Shown: in pieces, positions 54,209-64,000 of the stretch
How the letters are laid out: each line of letters begins with the position of its first letter
Numbering within the stretch: position 1 is the stretch's first letter
Notes under the pieces: generated by a model
Told to the model about the DNA's origin: nothing
The model's database searches: none
The model's input: only the letters and a program-made list of their open reading frames with translations
Made by a program: the position numbers and the translations under genes
Source of the DNA: Phragmites australis
Lineage: Eukaryota; Streptophyta; Magnoliopsida; Poales; Poaceae
Assembly: GCF_958298935.1 (NCBI RefSeq)
Contig: NC_084935.1
Location: forward strand, 12,396,501 to 12,460,500
Reading direction: 5' to 3'
DNA length: 64,000 bases

Positions 54209-56036
54209 ATGTCTTGTTATTTGCAAACCCGAGGTTTAGATATTTGGAGAGTCATCGAGGAGGGGATGAGACAACGCATCACTAACAAGGAAAGACAATT
54301 CAATGCATTGGCAAAGAGTATCCTTTTATCATCCTTAAATGTTGATGTATTTAATCATATTTATTCTCTCACCAATACACATGATATTTGGACTAGTCTT
54401 ATTGAAATACATGAAGGCACAAATGATGCGCACAATGAAAAATATCATGTGCTAGTTACTAAACTCAATAGCATCAAACAACTTTCCCATGAAAATGCTA
54501 ATGACATGTACTCACGTTTGAATACTCTTGTCAATGTGATTAATGGGTTAGGTTTGACACCAATTGAAGATGATCAAGTGGTGAGAAAAATACTTCAAAA
54601 TCTTCTTCCAAAATATGTCTCCATCATCTACGACAACCACGAGATCAAGAAGATGACTAAAAGTTAAGTGCTCGACAAGATCACCGCCCATGAGATGACT
54701 ATGAATATAGGGGTTGAAGCTCCTTCCTCGTTAAACGCCAAGAACCTTACTCTCACAAGAAAGCAAGCTCCATATCCACATATGAAGGCAAAGATGAGGA
54801 GGCAAGAGCAAGAGTCAAAATCAAGCGAAGATGATGATGATCAAGATGAAGAGAGAAATGAAGAAGATGAGCAAAATACCTCAAGTGATGAAGAGATTGA
54901 TCCCAAGGTCGCCAAGCTTATCTCACAAGTGGAGAAGAACATCAAGAGTATTAATACCAAGATTGATCATCGAATCTCCATGAAAGACTTGGTCAACAAA
55001 ATTGATCATATTAAGAAGGAGAAGAAGACCAAGAACAAGAGGGAGACAAGAGGAAGAGGCAAAGCTTTCACAAGCATAGAAAGATAAGTGAGTGAAGATG
55101 ATTCAAGCTCAAGTGATGAGAGTTTCACCATCCGTTCCTCCAATAGAAGCTCTCCTCAAGGTCGTCGTCACATAAGTCATCTCACAAGTGCCTTATGGTC
55201 AAAGGTATGAAAAATGATGTAAGTGATAATGAATCCGATGAGGATTCACCCTCTTAAGAAGAACTCCTTGATTTGATCAATGAGCAAAAAAGGGCCTTAA
55301 AGAAACAAAATTAAGAAATTCGATGCTCTCAATGACATTCGTGCTACCTTTTTTTCCAATTATGAGCAATTATTGAGTAAATTCGAATTGTTAAACAAGA
55401 AGCATGAAGAGCTTTGGGAAAAATTTGAGTGCAATAAATCTCAATCTAAGGTCCCTTTGAAGCAATCTACATCTATATTTCATTTTGATCTTAAGGTTAA
55501 TTTATTTATATAGCTCACTCCTTAGCAATAAGACATGTATTGAGAATATGGTTGTAGAACCATCTATTGATCTCATTGCACAAGAAAATGATGAGCTTAA
55601 ACAAGAAGTGGAGAGACTCAAGAAGGACTTGATAAGATTAAAGGGCAAAGAACATATCGAACCTTCTTAAGATAACCGTGCTACCATGGTGAACAAGCTT
55701 GCGGAGGGGTCCACCGTGATATGCTTCAAATGTCATCAGGAATGCTACAAGTCTTTCTAATGCAAGCAAGCCAAGAAAGAGATCAAGGAGAAGAAGAAGA
55801 TGATGAATCTTTCCAACAAGACCTCTAACCTCTACACTAAGCCCAACTACAAGATCAAGATCGAAAGCAACCACTACAAGCTCAAGAAGAAGGACACTGG
55901 CAAAGTGGTTGCACTTATGGTTGGGAGAAAGGACCGGAGCTGGAACCAACCCATTTGGGTGCCCAAATAAGTCATCACCAACATAAAGGGGTCCCAAGTA
56001 AGTCATCACCAACATAAAGGGGTCCCAATCCGGCAT
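54209..56036 (+). pseudogene. copia gag pseudogene, long acidic/coiled type
   Basis: The frame reads MSCYLQTRGLDIWRVIEEGM, FNALAKSILLSSLNVDVFNH, IEIHEGTNDAHNEKYHVLVT and LTPIEDDQVVRKILQNLLPK; a stop at 54665 is followed in frame by ITAHEMTMNIGVEAPSSLNA and an acidic stretch (SSEDDDDQDEERNEEDEQ, about 54820-54880). Further on come coiled-coil parts (NYEQLLSKFELLNKKHEELW) and a broken zinc knuckle (VICFKCHQECYKSF-stop-CKQ, about 55710-55765) in which the His position is Tyr. The end has VGRKDRSWNQPIWVPK and a 31-bp tandem duplication (55968-56028). This long gag style is that of SIRE/Maximus. Confidence 0.8.
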
Positions 56037-57195
56037 TGGGGATTTGGAGAGTTAGCTCACAAGATGAAGAGAAGTTTCAAGCAAAGAAGCTAAGTGTACA
56101 AGATTGGATGTATTGATTAAGACTTTGATTATCATATACCTAAATCTCTATCCAAAGGTAAATAAGGTGGTACTAGATGCAAAATCCTTTCAATTGATAC
56201 ATCTTTACCTTGTCTAGGATTGCATTTGCATATTTTAATTCGTTAGAATGCCTAGTGTAGGATTATCATATGGTAGGTTGCTTATGCTTCCTTCTAACCT
56301 ATGAGCAATCTACATAGTTTATTAGTTGTAGGCTTTTTATATGACACTAATTTTTCATTTGGTATCTTTTATGTGCCATAAATCAACCTATAGGGTAACT
56401 CTATTGTTATCAATGATAAGTGTATGTCTCTCACAAATATTCAACACTTGTATGCACATAGTTAGGGGGAGCATAGCCTATGGGTTGTGATTTTCAGACT
56501 AACCTGTGTTGCAAGTGATATTTTTTTTAGTCTTATGGAGTAATCTGCATGTCCCCGGATGTATGCAATGCTTAAATGCTTCAGTTGATATTATTGTTAA
56601 TTCATTAGTACTTTTAAGCTACCTTCATGCATAATATGACTTAAACTTCCTATCTTGACATATTGTCTAGTTGTGCATATGTTACACCCTTACCATATGT
56701 ATGCACACATATATGGGGAGTTTAGATCATGTTATGTGAGTTTCATAAATTGTGATCCATTGTTTTCCTCTTCAATTGGTATTCACATAACCCTTTCAAT
56801 TGCATTCCTACGAGTGGTACCATTTGTTATCGGATCATGATTTATGAAGCACTCCCCCAAGTTCTCTATCGTTTTCCATTAAGTTCAACATGTGTTTATA
56901 GCCTTTTTGAGATTGTTAATAAAGAAGGAGAATTTTGATGACCAAAGAAAGTGTAATAAGCACAATAAGCAAATGCATGTCTAAGGGAGAACAAGCAAGG
57001 AAGCAAGATGACTAAGGATGCTAAAGTCAACAAAGAGGGAGAAGAAGGAAGCTCTTGCATGGATCGGTTAAATGAGATAGTGACGATGGAGAAAGAGAGA
57101 GCCACAATAGAAGAGGAATAAAGTGGTAGGAACATGCATCCAAGCATAGTGGTAAGGTATTGTGCAAGTATTTCTATTCATTATTTGTACCATTT
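56037..57195 (+). other. 3' non-coding part of the gag-only copia element
   Basis: No ORF is supported. It joins the end of gag directly to polypurine-like tracts at about 56463 and 56924, implying deletion of pol. The right boundary with the next element lies near 57195. Confidence 0.5.
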
Positions 57196-58051
57196 TCATT
57201 TAATATTTTTATTTGCTTGTCCTCGACTCCTGTTAACAGCATTAGCAGAGGACACATGTGTTATGGTGTTGTGTTGCTCAAGCTTGAGTTCGTAGCTCAG
57301 CATATGGGTGTAGACATCACTGATGTTGATGGCGTCGGTGTGTGTGGTGATGCATGTCACGAATGGATCATATTCAGATCCGACACCATGTAGCATGTAC
57401 ATGATCAATTCGTCATTCTCCAGTGGTTTGCCAATAACTGCATGTGGATTAGCAAGGCTTTTTACCTTTCAAAAATATTCTTTGAAGCTGAGCTCGTTCT
57501 TTTGGGTTGTGGCCAGCGTAATGCAAATTTGCATTGCACGCACCTTGGAGCTCAATGCGTGCATTCTCTTTTTGGTGCTCCAGACTTCACGAGAAGTTGT
57601 GCATCCAACAACACTGGCAAGCACTTATTCGGAGAGGGAGGAGAGGATGGAGTTGAGTACCAGTTGATCTCATTGGTACTAGTTGTTGTACTCCGGATCG
57701 ATAGCAATCAGAGGCACTTTGTCACCATCATTCTGCATGACAGTTGGGTTGGGATGAGTAATCGTCTCGTCGATGTAGCCGATGACACGTTGTAGATAGA
57801 GGAGCAGTTGCGCCGTCCATAGCATAAAAATTGTTGTGCGACAGTTTCACATTTATCATATGATTGAACGCATGCGTGGGTAGGAGTCCAATTTGAGTTG
57901 AGGTCGAGGAGGCAGATGTGTCAGAGAACTGCTCTTGCCGGACATAGCCTGTTGTCAGACGGCAAGGCAGAGCGACGAACTCACGTGACACAGGAACACA
58001 AGAGTTTTTGGTACTGCTGGAGCAGTAGCTTTTTCCATTGTATTGATGCAC
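57196..58051 (-). pseudogene. Ty1-copia gag fragment, minus strand
   Basis: The N-terminal part is FNHMINVKLSHNNFYAMDG (about 57880-57825), then RVRAMQICITLA and NELSFKEYF-like sequence in shifted frames, then MIMYMLHGVGSEYDPFVTCI and DVYTHMLSYELKLEQHN (57408-57250), ending RSRGQANKNIK at 57196. This is the UBN2-type gag of Tork/Retrofit-like copia elements. Frame shifts and stops mark it as dead; no other part of the element is seen to the left, and only possible leader to the right. Confidence 0.8.
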
Positions 58052-58597
58052 TTATATACACAAACCATGCAACAATTTGAAAGAGATAAAACCGGCCATG
58101 ACCACCATCACGTAGGGCATGCACATGATCCGAAAGACCAGGTCACGCCCGACCCATTACCGGCATACCTAAGTTTATGCATCGTGCACATGCTGCTTTA
58201 CACACGATCCTATAATGCAAGGAAAAGAATACAATGCAATCCAAAACTAAGTACTCCATACATAGGGTTTACTAACAAGATTAAGAAGGGGATGTGGCGA
58301 GTGTTTGATTACCATTGGTGCCGGCCATGGTGAATGGATCTAGGCTGTGCATACCATGTAAAGAATAAAGAAGCTGTAGGATTCACAATGCAGCGCACAA
58401 TTATTTGTTGATAGTTCGTTTATAGTTTGTTGTGGTGTAAAGATAAATATGAGTAAAAAGAAATTATCTCAACAATTCAGTGGGAGAAAAACACTCCACG
58501 TACTAAAATAAAATGATTTGAAGGTCTTCTACCGCGAATTCCCATTTCTACACTGAAGAAAGGGTAATGAAAGGAGAACACAATTCTTGTCCAGCTC
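58052..58597. other. no gene seen; possible copia leader/LTR remnant
   Basis: Upstream (minus sense) of the copia gag. No PBS or LTR ends identified. Confidence 0.35.
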
Positions 58598-58618
58598 AAA
58601 AAAAAAAAAAAAAAAAAA
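58598..58618 (+). repeat. A21 homopolymer
   Basis: Twenty-one consecutive A marking the change from repeat-like to gene-proximal GC-rich sequence. Confidence 0.95.
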
Positions 58619-58724
58619 GTCGTTGCAAGGCCAGAGGCTGTGGGAACTTCTGATCTGGACGGCTTGTCCGGTCACGCCATCCAGGCACCAGACCACCAAA
58701 CGGTCGAAATGCACAGGTCATCAT

Positions 58725-58735
58725 GTGGGCCCCAC
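58725..58735. promoter_or_regulatory. palindromic site II/TCP-type element
   Basis: gtgggccccac is a perfect inverted repeat that contains both the class I TCP form GGNCCCAC and the class II form GTGGNCCC, as well as TGGGCC. It lies about 350 bp upstream of the start codon at 59084. Function is inferred from the motif. Confidence 0.5.
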
Positions 58736-58875
58736 GCAACCAGGGTAAAGAGACACCGCCCACCGTCTCCAAGTGGAAAGAAACGCATGCAGCTTCCACT
58801 CCTGACACTCCAGCAGCCCTCGCCGCCTCCATTCCTGCACCCTGCCCAAATTCCCAGCACACCACCAAAGTGACC

Positions 58876-58883
58876 AAACCCTA
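58876..58883 (+). promoter_or_regulatory. telo-box
   Basis: aaacccta, about 140 bp downstream of the TCP-type palindrome and about 200 bp before the start codon. Telo-boxes combined with site II motifs are known in promoters of plant genes active in dividing cells. Confidence 0.5.
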
Positions 58884-59083
58884 GGCATCCAGATCTCATC
58901 TCTCCCGTGCCCTCCTCCATCCATTCCATTCCACCCATCTGACGCCGCGCGCGAGAGCCCTCCTAGCTGCCCCTTGCGAGCTCGACCTGCTCCTCTCTCT
59001 CTGCCGCCACCGCCTGGATTCGCTTGCTAGGGCTTCTGGCTGCTTCACCGCATCAATCCTCTTGTGCTGCGAGCCTGCCAGCG

Positions 59084-61207
59084 ATGGCCTCCGAATCCCG
59101 TGGCCGTGGCTCTCGCGCCCACGCCCGCGCCGGTGCTCCAGCCGCTCTCCTCGACGCCCAGCTCGCGAGCCTGCCCGCCGGGGACCTCATCGCCCACCTC
59201 AACAAGAATCGCACCCGCGGCTCCGAGTTCGTGAGGGTGGCGCTCGTGCTCGACGCGCGCGAGCGCAGGCTCGCCGAGGCCGAGGCCCGGATATGCGCGA
59301 GCAACGAGGTCGCGTGCAGCCTCCGGGACGAGATCAGGGCGCGTGAGCGCAGCGCCGCGGAGGCCGAGGCCGAGATCCGCAGGGCCGCCGAGACCGAGGC
59401 ACGACTCCAGGCTGAGATCCGCGCGTTGGAGCGCAGGGCCGCCGAGGCCGAGGCGCTCCTCCGGTCCGTGGTCAGCGGGCGCGATCGCACGGCGGCCAGG
59501 GAGGACCGGCCATGTTTCGAGCCCGAGATCAGAGCGCACGACCGTACGGCCAGCGAGATCGTGGGCGAGGCTGAGATTGGTGCAGAACACTGCACGGCCA
59601 GTGAGGTCGAGGGCCTCGAAGCCACGCTCGCCGAGGTCGGCAACGTGCCTAGGTCTAGACAGCTGAGGAGGATCGCCGCATCCCCGACTCCCGCGCTGCG
59701 AGCGGAGCTACTCGACGAAGGGGCAGAGGTGGGGGTCGTTAACGTCGCGGATCTCAGCAGCCATCATGAGGAGGAAGTGGAGGATACCATCATGGAGCTC
59801 GTTGCCGAGTTCGACGACATGCGGGGGAAGTTTGACGCGCTCCACTCCTGCCGTCTTCCGAGCCCGCCGTCGCCGTGTGGCCCGCTGACAAGCATGCTCA
59901 GCCTCCCGGCTCCAGCGCCGCCGGCCGAGCAGCACCATTTTGAGGAGGGCCGCCGTGAGGAAGCTTCAGAGGTTGTCTCCTGCAAGAGGAAGGAGCCTGC
60001 GGCTGCGTCTGAGGACAAAGCTACCGACGCCGACGAGGACACCATCACGCGGGGCAAGCGTTTGAAGAAGTTCAATCTGCGGAGAGGTGGGGGCCCGGCT
60101 GTGGAATCAGAGTCGGAATCCAATAAAGAATCACTTGCAGTTCTATTTCAGAGGAATGAACTGCGGCAAACATCACCGGAGATCGGGGATGCTTCGGAAG
60201 CAAGAACTGAGAAAAGAATGGGTGGGAACAAGCCCGAGGAAACTAGGACGTCAGCTTTAGCTCAGGAGAGGAGAACAAGCTCGAGGAAACTAGGGCATGG
60301 TGACATAGGCAGCATGTCTGGGGACGGGGAATCCGAATCTGACTATCATGTCACACCTCTTGGGAATGACATGCCGGAAACTTCACCGGAGACTGGGGAT
60401 GGTCTGGAAACAAGAGCCCAGCAAGGAGAGGGTGAACACGACCCTGAGGATCCCAAGACGACACTTTTAGCACTGGAGTGGGGCACCGGCGGTAAGCTGG
60501 AGGGCATTGACGAAGACATGTCTATGGCCGAGAAATCTGGATCCGAGTACCCTGTTCCACTTGATATTGTACGTCCGGGCAATGACCTGGAAAGGAGAAC
60601 CGACAGTGATGCCGAGCATGGTGACATAGGCAGCATGCCTAGTGATGGGGAATCCGAATCTGATTATCATGTAACACCTGCAAATAAACCTCTTGGGAAT
60701 GACATGCCAGAAAGTTCACCGGAGATTGGGGATGGCCTGGAAACAAGAACCCAACAAGGAGAGGGTGAGCACGACCCTGAGGATCCCAATATGACACTTT
60801 TAGCACTGGAGTGGGGTACCGGCGGTAAGCTGAAGGGCAGAGACAAAGACATGTCTATGGCCAAGGAATCTGGATCCGAGTACCCTGTTCCTCTTGATAT
60901 TGTACGTCCGGGCAATGACCGGCTGAATACCTCACCAGATAATGGCCTCGAGGCAAGAACCAACCAGAGAGTTGGCCGGCAGGAGCCTGTGGTACCTGCT
61001 AGAGCAACTAACACGCCGCACAAGAAGGGAATGTATTACAAGATGGTTTTCGGAGCTCTCAAGGAGAAAGAGATGGAGAGAACTTCTAAAAAGGCAGCCA
61101 CTGCTGCTGCCTCGCATCGGAACTTCAGGTGCTGGCTGTATGCACCACTGCCCTCGGACTCGGTGGTCATGGAGGAGGGTCCTGATCCTGAAGCACCACA
61201 AAAGTAA
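59084..61207 (+). CDS. intact 707-residue coiled-coil protein of unknown function (host gene)
   Basis: Start ATG at 59084 in a strong context (gcgATGGCC); the frame is open further upstream but without another ATG. The first half is very GC-rich, as in many grass genes. Residues about 45-150 form an Ala/Glu/Arg-rich coiled coil (RERRLAEAEARI, RAAETEARLQAEIRALERRA). Residues about 240-265 are acidic (HHEEEVEDTIMELVAEFDDM). A basic patch, GKRLKKFNLRR (about 325-335), could be a nuclear localisation signal. Residues 405-501 and 512-612 are tandem copies (HGDIGSM...ESDYHVTP...PGND), with weaker TSPE-type copies near 363 and 616. The C-terminus has MYYKMVFGALKEKEMER and HRNFRCWLYAPLP. No stops over 2.1 kb. 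I recognise no family; a nuclear role is only a guess. Confidence 0.8.
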   Translation: MASESRGRGSRAHARAGAPAALLDAQLASLPAGDLIAHLNKNRTRGSEFVRVALVLDARERRLAEAEARICASNEVACSLRDEIRARERSAAEAEAEIRRAAETEARLQAEIRALERRAAEAEALLRSVVSGRDRTAAREDRPCFEPEIRAHDRTASEIVGEAEIGAEHCTASEVEGLEATLAEVGNVPRSRQLRRIAASPTPALRAELLDEGAEVGVVNVADLSSHHEEEVEDTIMELVAEFDDMRGKFDALHSCRLPSPPSPCGPLTSMLSLPAPAPPAEQHHFEEGRREEASEVVSCKRKEPAAASEDKATDADEDTITRGKRLKKFNLRRGGGPAVESESESNKESLAVLFQRNELRQTSPEIGDASEARTEKRMGGNKPEETRTSALAQERRTSSRKLGHGDIGSMSGDGESESDYHVTPLGNDMPETSPETGDGLETRAQQGEGEHDPEDPKTTLLALEWGTGGKLEGIDEDMSMAEKSGSEYPVPLDIVRPGNDLERRTDSDAEHGDIGSMPSDGESESDYHVTPANKPLGNDMPESSPEIGDGLETRTQQGEGEHDPEDPNMTLLALEWGTGGKLKGRDKDMSMAKESGSEYPVPLDIVRPGNDRLNTSPDNGLEARTNQRVGRQEPVVPARATNTPHKKGMYYKMVFGALKEKEMERTSKKAATAAASHRNFRCWLYAPLPSDSVVMEEGPDPEAPQK
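60296..60919 (+). repeat. in-frame tandem duplication within the host gene (about 321-bp period)
   Basis: Copy 1 is 60296-60586 (97 codons) and copy 2 is 60617-60919 (101 codons; four extra codons ANKP after DYHVTP). They agree at most positions, including GEGEHDPEDP, LLALEWGTGGKL and SGSEYPVPLDIVRPGND, and all differences keep the frame. Confidence 0.95.
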
Positions 61208-62328
61208 CACATAAAGGTATGCTATTATTGAGTGTTATGTAGTTGAATGACAAATTCTCCAGATTATTACGTATTTTATGCACGACATATTATTATTGTT
61301 TAATTCACAATACTGAGTAACTGCAAACCATTTGAATTTATGGTACTATGTACAAATTCTTTCTGGAGTTCCAATTTGAAATTCTGGAACTATGTTCATG
61401 GCCCAAAGTGATCCTATAAATATTCTAATCCTAAAATGTTTATTACCCTTAAATTATGTTTAGTACTTTTATGATTTTTTATTAGATAAACAAAGTTCTA
61501 AGGTTCCCATATGCAATATTGATTCAATCACATGTGCATGTATTTCAATTAAACACAGAGTAGCATCACTAGGATGTGGCAGCTTATGTACAGTTCTCAT
61601 CTCTTTGGCCTGTGCAATTGCTTCCCTATTATAGGGAAGTTTTGCAATGTTATTTCTAATACAACATTATATGTGCACAACACTAACCATACTAAATCGT
61701 TTGATGTTGTTCACTTTAATTTAGGGAGGCTGAGTTGGTGGAAATTCTTTTGGATGGCAATCGTCCTGGACCGCTGAAAATGAGTGCTTAGGAACATAGG
61801 AAAGATGATGCTACAGGCCCTGCTTCACTAGGGCAAGTAGCATAAAATTGAGTAGTTTGGAAGTTGCAGGAGAAAATTAAGAGACTCCATACTTTTATTG
61901 ATAGCAACAAAGGAAAATTTGCAATTCGGAAATGGACCAGCTGGACTTCTCGCTTGAAGTGTTAAAATTTTCTTTTGTGAATCCTTTGCATTATTGATTA
62001 GTCTAGGTCCTCTGGGAACCATGAATTTCATAAACTATGGTGAAGAACCAATGCATGTTGACTCCTTTCTTTACTTTATGCATGCATTTGAAAAGGACAT
62101 ATTGAAGAAACATCGGAAGTGTTGCTTTATTATGTATCTTCACGTGTTATAGCTTATCTTTGCCCTGTTATGTGGTTGATGGTGTTGCACAAATTAATCC
62201 TGCTGGATGACATATATGATATATGTCGTTCCCTGTGCACAAGGACTTTGCAGGATTTCTGAGTTCAATGATCATCATAGTAACATCAGTACTCCCCGGG
62301 CAGTAACCGCCAGAGACAAGGTTTCTTG
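61208..62328. other. 3' region of the host gene, no further ORF
   Basis: AT-rich, with only short frames on both strands. It presumably holds the 3' UTR and terminator. I could not place a polyadenylation signal with confidence. Confidence 0.4.
61217..61724 (+). other. possible 3'-UTR intron of the host gene
   Basis: Ten bases after the stop codon is a donor-like aaagGTATGC, and an acceptor-like tttaatttAG occurs at 61715-61724 after an AT-rich stretch. An intron here would make the stop codon sit just upstream of an exon junction. Not proven by sequence alone. Confidence 0.3.
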
Positions 62329-62492
62329 GGGCAAGCCTTGCCTCATCTTGCAAGCTTTCCTTGTTTCTTGTGCTGGAAAGCTTTTTTCCTTCTACCCAAC
62401 CCAGTAAATTTGGCTCACCCACGCTGGCAAGGCAAGGCTAGCCCACGCTAGCATTGCGAGGCAAGGCTCACTCGGGAACCAAACTGACCCTT
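62325..62492. repeat. MITE-like hairpin with one recognisable end
   Basis: ttggggcaagccttgcct near 62328-62346 and the inverse aggcaaggctagcccac near 62428-62445 could form a stem. The right end gggaaccaaactgaccctta (62474-62493) is, inverted, taagggtcagtttggttccc, the style of end seen in grass MITEs. The matching left end is missing, so the copy is partial. Confidence 0.4.
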
Positions 62493-62649
62493 AAGATCTT
62501 TAACCTAGATTGTGGTAAAAAAAAATGATCTTGATCCCATTTTGATTTGCCCTTGATTTCTTTCTCCAAATTTGACTTTTTTTACAACCTCAGTTCATTA
62601 TTACAAAGTTTCATCATTCATCATTCATCATGAAGGAAACAAGATAAAT

Positions 62650-63316
62650 AAAAGACATAACCACATAGCCTAAGGTTATACGGCTACCCATGCTTGGAGA
62701 AAATTTGCATTGCCACCACCTCCAAACAGTGGCATGCCTTCAGGATATCTTCCCTTTCTGTTTTCTTTTGTAGCAACCTCCAGAAGCGCAACCAATATGT
62801 TCCCTAAAAATTGTCTACATCAAATTCATATTAGTTTTTTTTGTTGAAAACAATGTCATTGAGGCAGAGCTAAATAAACCAAAAGATGGCAGCTACCCCA
62901 ACTAGAACCCGTGATTTAGAAAAAGCTCTCCTTATCCTTAGCCAATTCCCCATTATGTGGATCATATTGCTAGGTTTCTGGATTCCCAAGACAATAGTAA
63001 TTATGTGCTAAATGGATATAGCAAGATGAAACTCAAAGAATAAATGCTCTATGTTTTCATTGTGGTTACAGAAACTACATTTTAAGCTACCATTCTAATT
63101 TCTTTTGGCCAAATTATCCTTGATCAAAAGCACTCCTCTACATAAATACCACAAGAAAACCTTGATCTTGAGAGTGAGCTTAAGCTTCCATAGACCTTTT
63201 TTAGGGACGTATATGATTTGTATCATCATTTGTTTGTATATTGAATGAACCAAAAATTTAGCATTTGCATGCAAACCCCAATTAAAAGAAATCTCGGCCA
63301 GTGCATAAATGAACAT
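62650..63316 (-). pseudogene. LINE (non-LTR retrotransposon) 3' end: zf-RVT domain and tail
   Basis: On the minus strand: GLWKLKLTLKIKVFLWYLCR, GVLLIKDNLAKRN (63190-63095), then after a shift CSFCNHNENIEHLFFECHLA (about 63085-63025), IWHIITIVLGIQKPSNMIHI, LRIRRAFSKSRVLVGVAAIF and WFI-stop-LCLNDIVFNKKN to about 62845. C-x2-C...H-x3-C is the zf-RVT zinc-binding domain following plant LINE reverse transcriptase. A final piece (TYWLRFWRLLQKKTERG-like, about 62790) is the usual tail. The reverse transcriptase and endonuclease are absent, a normal 5' truncation. Confidence 0.8.
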
Positions 63317-64000
63317 GTACTAGTTTAGTCACCATATTTCAGGTGCACTTTTATCCGTCTTTCAAGTAATTTTGTAATCTAGTTCATCTCCCATAATTTA
63401 AAACTTATCAAAAGTTCAATTTTTTATGATTTTTTATGAACGGTTACAGGTCCAAAATTTTATCTGATCTTTCTTGGAATGCGGATGTGGTTTTGAGAAG
63501 TCTATACTATTTTAGATTGTTGTGTGCCATGTGATCAGTGCTGATTCCTCAATGATTACTTGCACGCCCAAGTAGCTTAACAAAGAAGATTGATCCATTA
63601 GTTTTTCAGGCAACAAATTGTCATGAGTAATGCTGAATGCAAATGTGGCAACCGGGATGACTCTTTTCCATTTATTTCAACGAAACATGTGCAACACAAT
63701 GCACGACACACTTGGCAACCAGGTGTGCTTGTCCTATTTCAATTGTAGCATGGATGTGAAACATTTTGTGTTTCAAGTCCTTGACCTGAGTATTCTAACT
63801 TCTCAGGTATATGCAGCAATGAGTCTAACATGACAATAAAAATGCTTCAATCCACTCACACAACACACGAGATACCGACGGCATCAAATGAATCAGCTTG
63901 CGATAGGACAGCTCCCACAGAACCGGAGAAGAACTCTCAGACTTTAAAAAAAGAAGAAGTTAAAACAGGCTGTGGGACGCATGGAATACTTGGTCTGGCC
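63317..64000. other. no gene or repeat recognised
   Basis: AT-rich sequence with short frames only; the longest (63630-63833) has no recognisable motif. Confidence 0.4.

Larger units (their letters stand above)
52611..57195 (+). mobile_element. gag-only Ty1-copia element, SIRE/Maximus-like, 3' end truncated
   Basis: A 5' LTR (52611-54084), a diverged iMet PBS (54087-54098) and a gag pseudogene (54209-56036) are followed directly by 3' non-coding sequence. That sequence contains polypurine-like gttagggggagc (56463) and aaagaaggagaa (56924). Protease, integrase, RT and RNase H are absent. No 3' LTR copy beginning tgtatgtgatttt was found before 57195, where an opposite-strand copia gag begins. 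Clade is judged from gag and LTR style. Confidence 0.7.

Noticed and set aside
57160..57795. Plus-strand frames of 77-117 codons
   Set aside because: They overlap the minus-strand copia gag, which has clear motifs; the plus frames have none.
59045..59643. Minus-strand Ala/Arg-rich frames of 181 and 196 codons
   Set aside because: Shadows of the GC-rich coiled-coil gene at 59084-61207, whose sense frame is far longer and has a good start context.

Overview
The window is plant nuclear DNA, almost certainly from a grass (Poaceae). The retrotransposon families, the rice-like D53 fragment, the CACTA elements with TNP2-type transposases and the GC-rich 5' end of the one intact gene all fit a grass; I cannot fix the species, and a panicoid grass is only a guess. 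About nine tenths of the sequence is nested, mostly broken transposable elements. I see one plausible host gene, at 59084-61207.

Layout. 1-2961: 5' part of a Tat/RIRE2-like Ty3-gypsy element on the minus strand (LTR, PBS, gag, protease), running off the left edge. 2962-7480: a decayed plus-strand Tat-type gypsy element, interrupted by the 3' end of another gypsy element and retaining a broken, apparently spliced antisense ORF. 7690-8708: the 3' part of a hAT element. 9745-10556: a small terminal-inverted-repeat element carrying an antisense piece of a D53/SMXL-like strigolactone repressor gene. 11730-16640: a decayed plus-strand gypsy polyprotein, split by a 1082-bp solo LTR with perfect 5-bp target duplications. 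16645-18079: a minus-strand copia remnant that has lost its integrase. 19053-31965: a CACTA element with a TNP2-like transposase gene, split by a complete non-autonomous LTR element (21488-29182) whose LTR resembles that of the element at 1-2961. 33285-46835: a second CACTA-type ORF, split by an 11.3-kb Tekay-like chromovirus (34793-46089, minus strand, LTRs of about 3 kb). 46975-48903: a pair of direct repeats of about 400 bp. 49515-50966: a complete non-coding CACTA derivative with a 3-bp target duplication. 51156 on: the terminus of another CACTA element. 52611-57195: a gag-only SIRE/Maximus-like copia element. 57196-58051: a minus-strand copia gag piece. 58598-64000: promoter, CDS and 3' region of the host gene, then a MITE end and a LINE 3' remnant.

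How the parts relate. The order of nesting can be read directly. The non-autonomous gypsy element landed inside the TNP2 reading frame. The Tekay element landed inside the second CACTA reading frame, and the CACTA coding sense resumes on the far side of each insertion. The left-edge gypsy (with gag and protease) and the element at 21488-29182 (LTRs, tandem arrays, no pol) look like an autonomous/non-autonomous pair. The intact gene has a site II/TCP-type palindrome and a telo-box upstream and encodes an unrecognised 707-residue protein with a coiled coil, a basic patch and internal repeats. No element here keeps a fully intact set of genes, and many stops and one catalytic change fit C-to-T decay of methylated DNA.
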